A stretch of DNA of 5,603 nucleotides from Gemmatimonadota bacterium (GTDB lineage Bacteria > Gemmatimonadota > Gemmatimonadetes > Longimicrobiales > RSA9): contig VEPF01000183.1 of assembly GCA_012027055.1 (NCBI GenBank), positions 1-5,603 on the forward strand. The letters run 5' to 3'. The position numbers and the translations under genes were made by a program. Positions within the stretch are counted from its first letter, which is position 1. Each line of letters starts with the position of its first letter. Of this stretch, positions 1 through 5,603 are shown one piece after another. The notes beneath the pieces were generated by a model that was given only the letters and a program-made list of their open reading frames with translations, made no database searches and had not been told where the DNA came from.

Positions 1-1
1 C

Positions 2-730
2 TGGACCGCGGCGGCGGGGGCCCGGGCCGCCGGCATCCGGCTGGCCCTCTGCTCGGGCCGGCCGGCGTTCGGGGCGACGCGCGAGTTGGCGCTCCGGCTG
101 GACCCGAAAGGCTGGCATTGCTTCCAGATCGGTGCCAGCGTGGTACAGCCGGACCGCGGCCGCACGCACTCGACTCCGCTGCCGGCCGGGGCCGTGGACG
201 CGCTGGTGGCCCGCGGCCGGGCCCGGGGCCGGCTGCTCGAGCTTTACACGGACGACGATTACGCCTTCGAGGGACCGCCCGCGCGCGCCCGCCAGCACGC
301 GGCGCTGCTCGGGTTGCCCTTCCGGCCGCGGCCGTTCGCCGCGCTCGCGGGCGTGATCGTGCGGGGCCAGTGGCTGGTGGGCCACGCCGAGACGGAGGGC
401 GTACTGGCGGAGCCGTACCCGGGACTGGAGCTGTCGCTCTCGTTCTCGCCGGCCATGCCGGAGACGCGCTTCATCAACATCACCGCGGCCGGCGTGGACA
501 AGGGCAGTGCGGTGCGCGCCATCGCCGCGGAGTACGGACTGCCGCTGGCGCGCGTGATGTTCGTGGGTGACAGCGGGAATGACGCCAGTGCCCTGGCGAT
601 CGTGGGCTGGCCGGTCGCCATGGCCAATGCCGAGCCCGAGGCGAGGGCGCCGGCGAGGGTGACGGTTGGCCATGTCGATGACGGCGGTGTGGCGGAAGCA
701 CTCCGGCTCGCGGAGCACGCGGGCAACTGA
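2..730 (+). CDS. HAD-superfamily phosphatase, Cof/HAD-IIB type (5' end outside window)
   Basis: This is the C-terminal part (about 242 residues) of a cytoplasmic HAD-type phosphohydrolase. The reading frame is open from the first bases of the window, so the start lies upstream. About 20-30 residues are missing, including the catalytic DxDGT motif I. Motif II is seen as LCSGRP with Ser at in-window residue 18. Motif III is the lysine of GVDKG (codon 500-502). Motif IV is GDSGND (566-583), whose acidic residues bind Mg2+ in the family. The stretch between motifs II and III, about 140 residues, fits the C2-type cap of HAD-IIB enzymes, which sets substrate choice. The ending with AMANAEPEA and a later DDGGVAEAL is typical of the Cof group. 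Family members dephosphorylate sugar phosphates, phosphoglycerate derivatives or cofactor phosphates; the substrate here cannot be told. An internal TTG at 86 is not the real start, because motif II lies upstream of it in the same frame. The gene ends 46 bases before the efflux cassette, so co-transcription is possible but unproven. Confidence 0.88.
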   Translation, partial: WTAAAGARAAGIRLALCSGRPAFGATRELALRLDPKGWHCFQIGASVVQPDRGRTHSTPLPAGAVDALVARGRARGRLLELYTDDDYAFEGPPARARQHAALLGLPFRPRPFAALAGVIVRGQWLVGHAETEGVLAEPYPGLELSLSFSPAMPETRFINITAAGVDKGSAVRAIAAEYGLPLARVMFVGDSGNDASALAIVGWPVAMANAEPEARAPARVTVGHVDDGGVAEALRLAEHAGN

Positions 731-742
731 TCGACGGCAGGG

Positions 743-758
743 AGCCGGGTTCCCGGTT
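743..758 (+). other. small GC-rich hairpin before the channel gene
   Basis: Bases 743-748 (AGCCGG) can pair with 753-758 (CCGGTT) around a four-base GTTC loop, including one G-U pair. An alternative pairing joins AGCCG (743-747) with CGGCT (759-763) around an 11-base loop. No T-run follows, so it does not look like a rho-independent terminator. It sits just upstream of the channel gene's possible start codons (768 and 777), where it could affect ribosome access. At this GC content such a short stem may well arise by chance. Confidence 0.25.
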
Positions 759-776
759 CGGCTGATCATGGGCATC

Positions 777-2117
777 ATGAAGCGGGCGGCGGGCCGCGCC
801 CGCCCCGTGCTGGTCTGGGCGGCGGCTCTGGGTTTCGCCTGGCCGGTCGCCGCGCAGGAGGCCCGGCAGCTCTCTCCCGACGAGAGCGTGCGCCTGGGTC
901 TCGAGCACCACCCCAGGCTCCGCGCCGCGCGCGCGGATGCGGCCGGCGCCCGCGCGCTCTGGCGGGCCGCCCGCGCCGCCGGGCTCCCGTCGCTCGGCAC
1001 CCAGGCGAACTACCTGCGGCTCAGCGGCAACATCCCCGACATCGAGTTCACGCTGCCGGGCAGCGACAGCACCTTCACGTTCCAGGGCGTGGAGCTGAAC
1101 CGGTACAGCGCGGAGCTCACCATCGCGCAACCGCTCTTCACCTTCGGCCGCGTCGCCAACCGCACCCGGGCCGCGGCCCGGACCGCGGACGCGGCAGAGC
1201 TCGCGGTGGAGCAGGAGCGAGCCGACGTCGCCTTCGAGATCCGGCGGGCTTACTGGCAGCTGCAGAGCGCGCTCGCGCTCCAGGCCTCGCTCGCGACCGC
1301 GCTGCAGCAGGTGGACGAGCACGCGCGGGACGTGCGCGACCGGCTCGCGGAGGGTACCGCGCTGAACCGCGATCTGCTGGTCGCGCAGTCCCGCCGTTCC
1401 GCAGTGCTGCTCGAGCAGGTGGAGGCGGACAACGGCGTGCGCGTGGCGCAGCTCGAGCTGAACCGGCTGATCGGGCTGCCGCTCGACAGCGATGTCCGGC
1501 CCGGCGTCGCGGCCGCGCTGGCGGAGAGCGATCCCGCCCTGGACGCGCTCGCCGCAACGGCGCTCGAACGGCGGCCGGCGCTGCGCGCGCTGGCCCAGCA
1601 GGTGCTCGCGCTCGAGGCCGAGCGGCGCGCCGCGCGCGGGGAGCGCCTGCCGCGCATCGACCTGACCGGCCGTTACCAGTACTCCCGCCCCAATCCGTAC
1701 TTCTTCGTGGAGCAGGACCGGTTCCGGCGCACCTGGGAGCTGGGGCTCACAGGCCAGTGGAGCATCTGGGAGGGCGGCCGGCAGTCGGCGCTGGCCGCGG
1801 ACGCGCGCGCCCGTCTCGCGGCCGCTCCGGCCCGCCTCCCGGACGCCCGCGCGCAGGCGGCCGTGGAAGTGGCGCGCCAGCAGCTGGAGGTGCGGCGGGC
1901 CCGGGCGGCCGCGGCCGCCGCGGAAACGCACGTGCGCGAGGCGGAGGAATCGTTCCGCGTGCTGCGGCAGCAGTACCAGGAGGGGGCCGCGCTGTCGCTC
2001 GAGGTGCTCGATGCGGAGCAGGAGTTCCGGCGCGCGCAGGCCCGGCACGCAGCCGCGCTCGCGGACTACGAGATCGCGCGCGCCGCAGTGCGCCGCCTCG
2101 TCGGCGAGGTATGGTGA
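777..2117 (+). CDS. TolC-family outer-membrane efflux channel (OEP protein)
   Basis: This encodes a 446-residue outer-membrane factor, the exit duct of a tripartite efflux pump. A signal peptide is clear: a basic start (MKRAAGRAR), a hydrophobic core (residues 10-25) and an AxA-type cleavage site near PVAAQ. There is no lipobox cysteine, so it is probably not a lipoprotein. Two OEP repeats can be aligned. EGTALNRDLLVAQ (residues 192-204) matches EGAALSLEVLDAE (402-414), and each is followed by an Ala-rich coiled-coil helix ending in RLIG or RLVG. The beta-strand insertions lie around 73-123 (ending QPLFTFGR) and 291-335 (ending SIWEGGR), each closing with the aromatic-Gly-Arg turn usual in this family. 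The length is normal for TolC/OprM relatives. ATG 768 would add three residues (MGI). Neither start has a good Shine-Dalgarno sequence; 777 was chosen for the compact signal peptide. In-frame codons further upstream (TTG 666) only read the phosphatase gene out of frame. It leads the efflux operon and overlaps or abuts the ATPase gene. Confidence 0.93.
   Translation: MKRAAGRARPVLVWAAALGFAWPVAAQEARQLSPDESVRLGLEHHPRLRAARADAAGARALWRAARAAGLPSLGTQANYLRLSGNIPDIEFTLPGSDSTFTFQGVELNRYSAELTIAQPLFTFGRVANRTRAAARTADAAELAVEQERADVAFEIRRAYWQLQSALALQASLATALQQVDEHARDVRDRLAEGTALNRDLLVAQSRRSAVLLEQVEADNGVRVAQLELNRLIGLPLDSDVRPGVAAALAESDPALDALAATALERRPALRALAQQVLALEAERRAARGERLPRIDLTGRYQYSRPNPYFFVEQDRFRRTWELGLTGQWSIWEGGRQSALAADARARLAAAPARLPDARAQAAVEVARQQLEVRRARAAAAAAETHVREAEESFRVLRQQYQEGAALSLEVLDAEQEFRRAQARHAAALADYEIARAAVRRLVGEVW
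2106..2109 (+). promoter_or_regulatory. Shine-Dalgarno GAGG for the ATPase gene
   Basis: GAGG lies inside the last codons of the channel gene. It is 10 bases before ATG 2120 but only one base before ATG 2111, so it supports 2120 as the ATPase start. GTG 2114 would have a spacing of four bases. The position suggests that translation of the ATPase is coupled to termination on the channel gene. Confidence 0.45.
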
Positions 2118-2119
2118 GC

Positions 2120-2830
<711 letters not shown>

Positions 2831-2834
2831 CGCC

Positions 2835-5198
<2,364 letters not shown>

Positions 5199-5603
5199 AT
5201 GACTCCCCAGCGCCGCAGACGCGTCCTGATCACCGCCGGCGCGGTCGCCGTGCTCGCGCTGCTCGTGTGGTCGTTCCTGCCCAAGCCCGTGCCGGTGCAG
5301 ACCGCCCCGGTCACGCGCGACTCCCTGCAGGTCATCGTGGAGGAGGAGGGCGAGACCCGGGTGGCGGACCGGTACGCGGTCACTGCCCCCATCGCCGGGT
5401 TCCTGCAACGCGCCAGCCTCGAGGAAGGCGACGTCGTGAGCCGCGGCCAGCCGCTGCTGCGCCTCGATCCGCCCCGCACCCAGCTCCTCGATGCGCGTAC
5501 CCGGGGCGAGGCCGCGGCTCGCGTGCGCGCCGCCGCAGCGCCCGCACAGCTGGCGGAGCCCGAGCTGCAGCGCGTGCGGCGCCTGGCTGCCGCCGGCTCC
5601 GCC
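5199..5603 (+). CDS. HlyD/AcrA-type periplasmic adaptor (membrane fusion protein), 3' end outside window
   Basis: The first 135 residues of a periplasmic adaptor are present and the frame is open to the window end. The N-terminus has a basic cluster (QRRRR) and one hydrophobic segment (about residues 9-27) with no lipobox cysteine, so it is probably an inner-membrane anchor rather than a lipid anchor. The first half of a split lipoyl (barrel-sandwich) domain follows, with VTAPIAGFLQ and LEEGDVVSRGQPLLRLDP (residues 61-91). From about residue 92 an Ala/Arg/Glu-rich helix begins the alpha-hairpin. Near the cut end, Arg125 and Leu129 match the R-x3-L part of the RLS tip motif (R-x3-L-x6-S) by which AcrA-like adaptors touch TolC. 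The serine would be the next, unseen, residue. A full-length protein of this type is usually 350-420 residues. Its place straight after the permease and in one cassette with the channel supports the role of bridge between the two. An RND-pump adaptor label is possible by homology, but the neighbours are ABC parts. Confidence 0.9.
   Translation, partial: MTPQRRRRVLITAGAVAVLALLVWSFLPKPVPVQTAPVTRDSLQVIVEEEGETRVADRYAVTAPIAGFLQRASLEEGDVVSRGQPLLRLDPPRTQLLDARTRGEAAARVRAAAAPAQLAEPELQRVRRLAAAGSA

Noticed and set aside
743..763. Inverted repeat as a rho-independent terminator between phosphatase and channel
   Set aside because: The stem is only about six pairs with one wobble and there is no T-run after it. 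It is kept only as a weak structural note.
666..776. 5' extension of the channel gene from TTG 666
   Set aside because: The extension overlaps the phosphatase gene out of frame, its residues are not signal-peptide-like, and it would bury the clear signal peptide beginning at 777.
480..2048. 522-codon open frame on the minus strand, antisense to the phosphatase end and the channel gene
   Set aside because: The composition is low-complexity Arg/Ala/Pro/Gly/Leu, it spans two unrelated + strand genes, and it has no recognisable motif. It is expected by chance at about 70% GC.
1757..2119. 5' extension of the ATPase frame far into the channel gene
   Set aside because: The extra residues are Gly/Arg/Ala/Pro-rich shadow sequence. 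The ABC domain begins normally just after the ATG at 2120.

Overview
The window is very GC-rich (roughly 70% by eye). All five recognisable genes lie on the + strand with almost no spacer DNA. Signal peptides, an outer-membrane channel and a periplasmic adaptor show that the host is a diderm (Gram-negative-type) bacterium. The phylum cannot be fixed from sequence alone. A high-GC proteobacterium or a Gemmatimonadota-like lineage would both fit, and this is a weak inference.

Layout: bases 2-730 hold the 3' part of a HAD-superfamily (Cof/HAD-IIB type) phosphatase gene whose start lies before the window. After a 46-base gap with a small hairpin comes a four-gene cassette: a TolC-family outer-membrane channel (777-2117), a MacB/LolD-type ABC ATPase (2120-2830), a large ABC permease with two FtsX-like halves fused in one chain (2835-5198), and a periplasmic adaptor of the HlyD/AcrA type (5199 to the window end, cut off). 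The junctions within the cassette are 2, 4 and 0 bases, so it is almost certainly one operon with translational coupling. No spacer exceeds 50 bases, and I see no terminator, tRNA, mobile element or CRISPR.

How it works together: the four products make up a complete tripartite efflux machine. The ATPase powers the duplicated FtsX permease in the inner membrane. The adaptor bridges the periplasm. The TolC-like channel completes the path through the outer membrane. As in MacAB-TolC, such a system would probably move a substrate from the periplasm or inner membrane to the outside by mechanotransmission. The substrate cannot be read from the sequence. The system belongs to recognisable families rather than being wholly new. 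Its more distinctive points are the channel gene leading the operon, the permease being a tandem duplication in one polypeptide, and the matching tip motifs of channel and adaptor.
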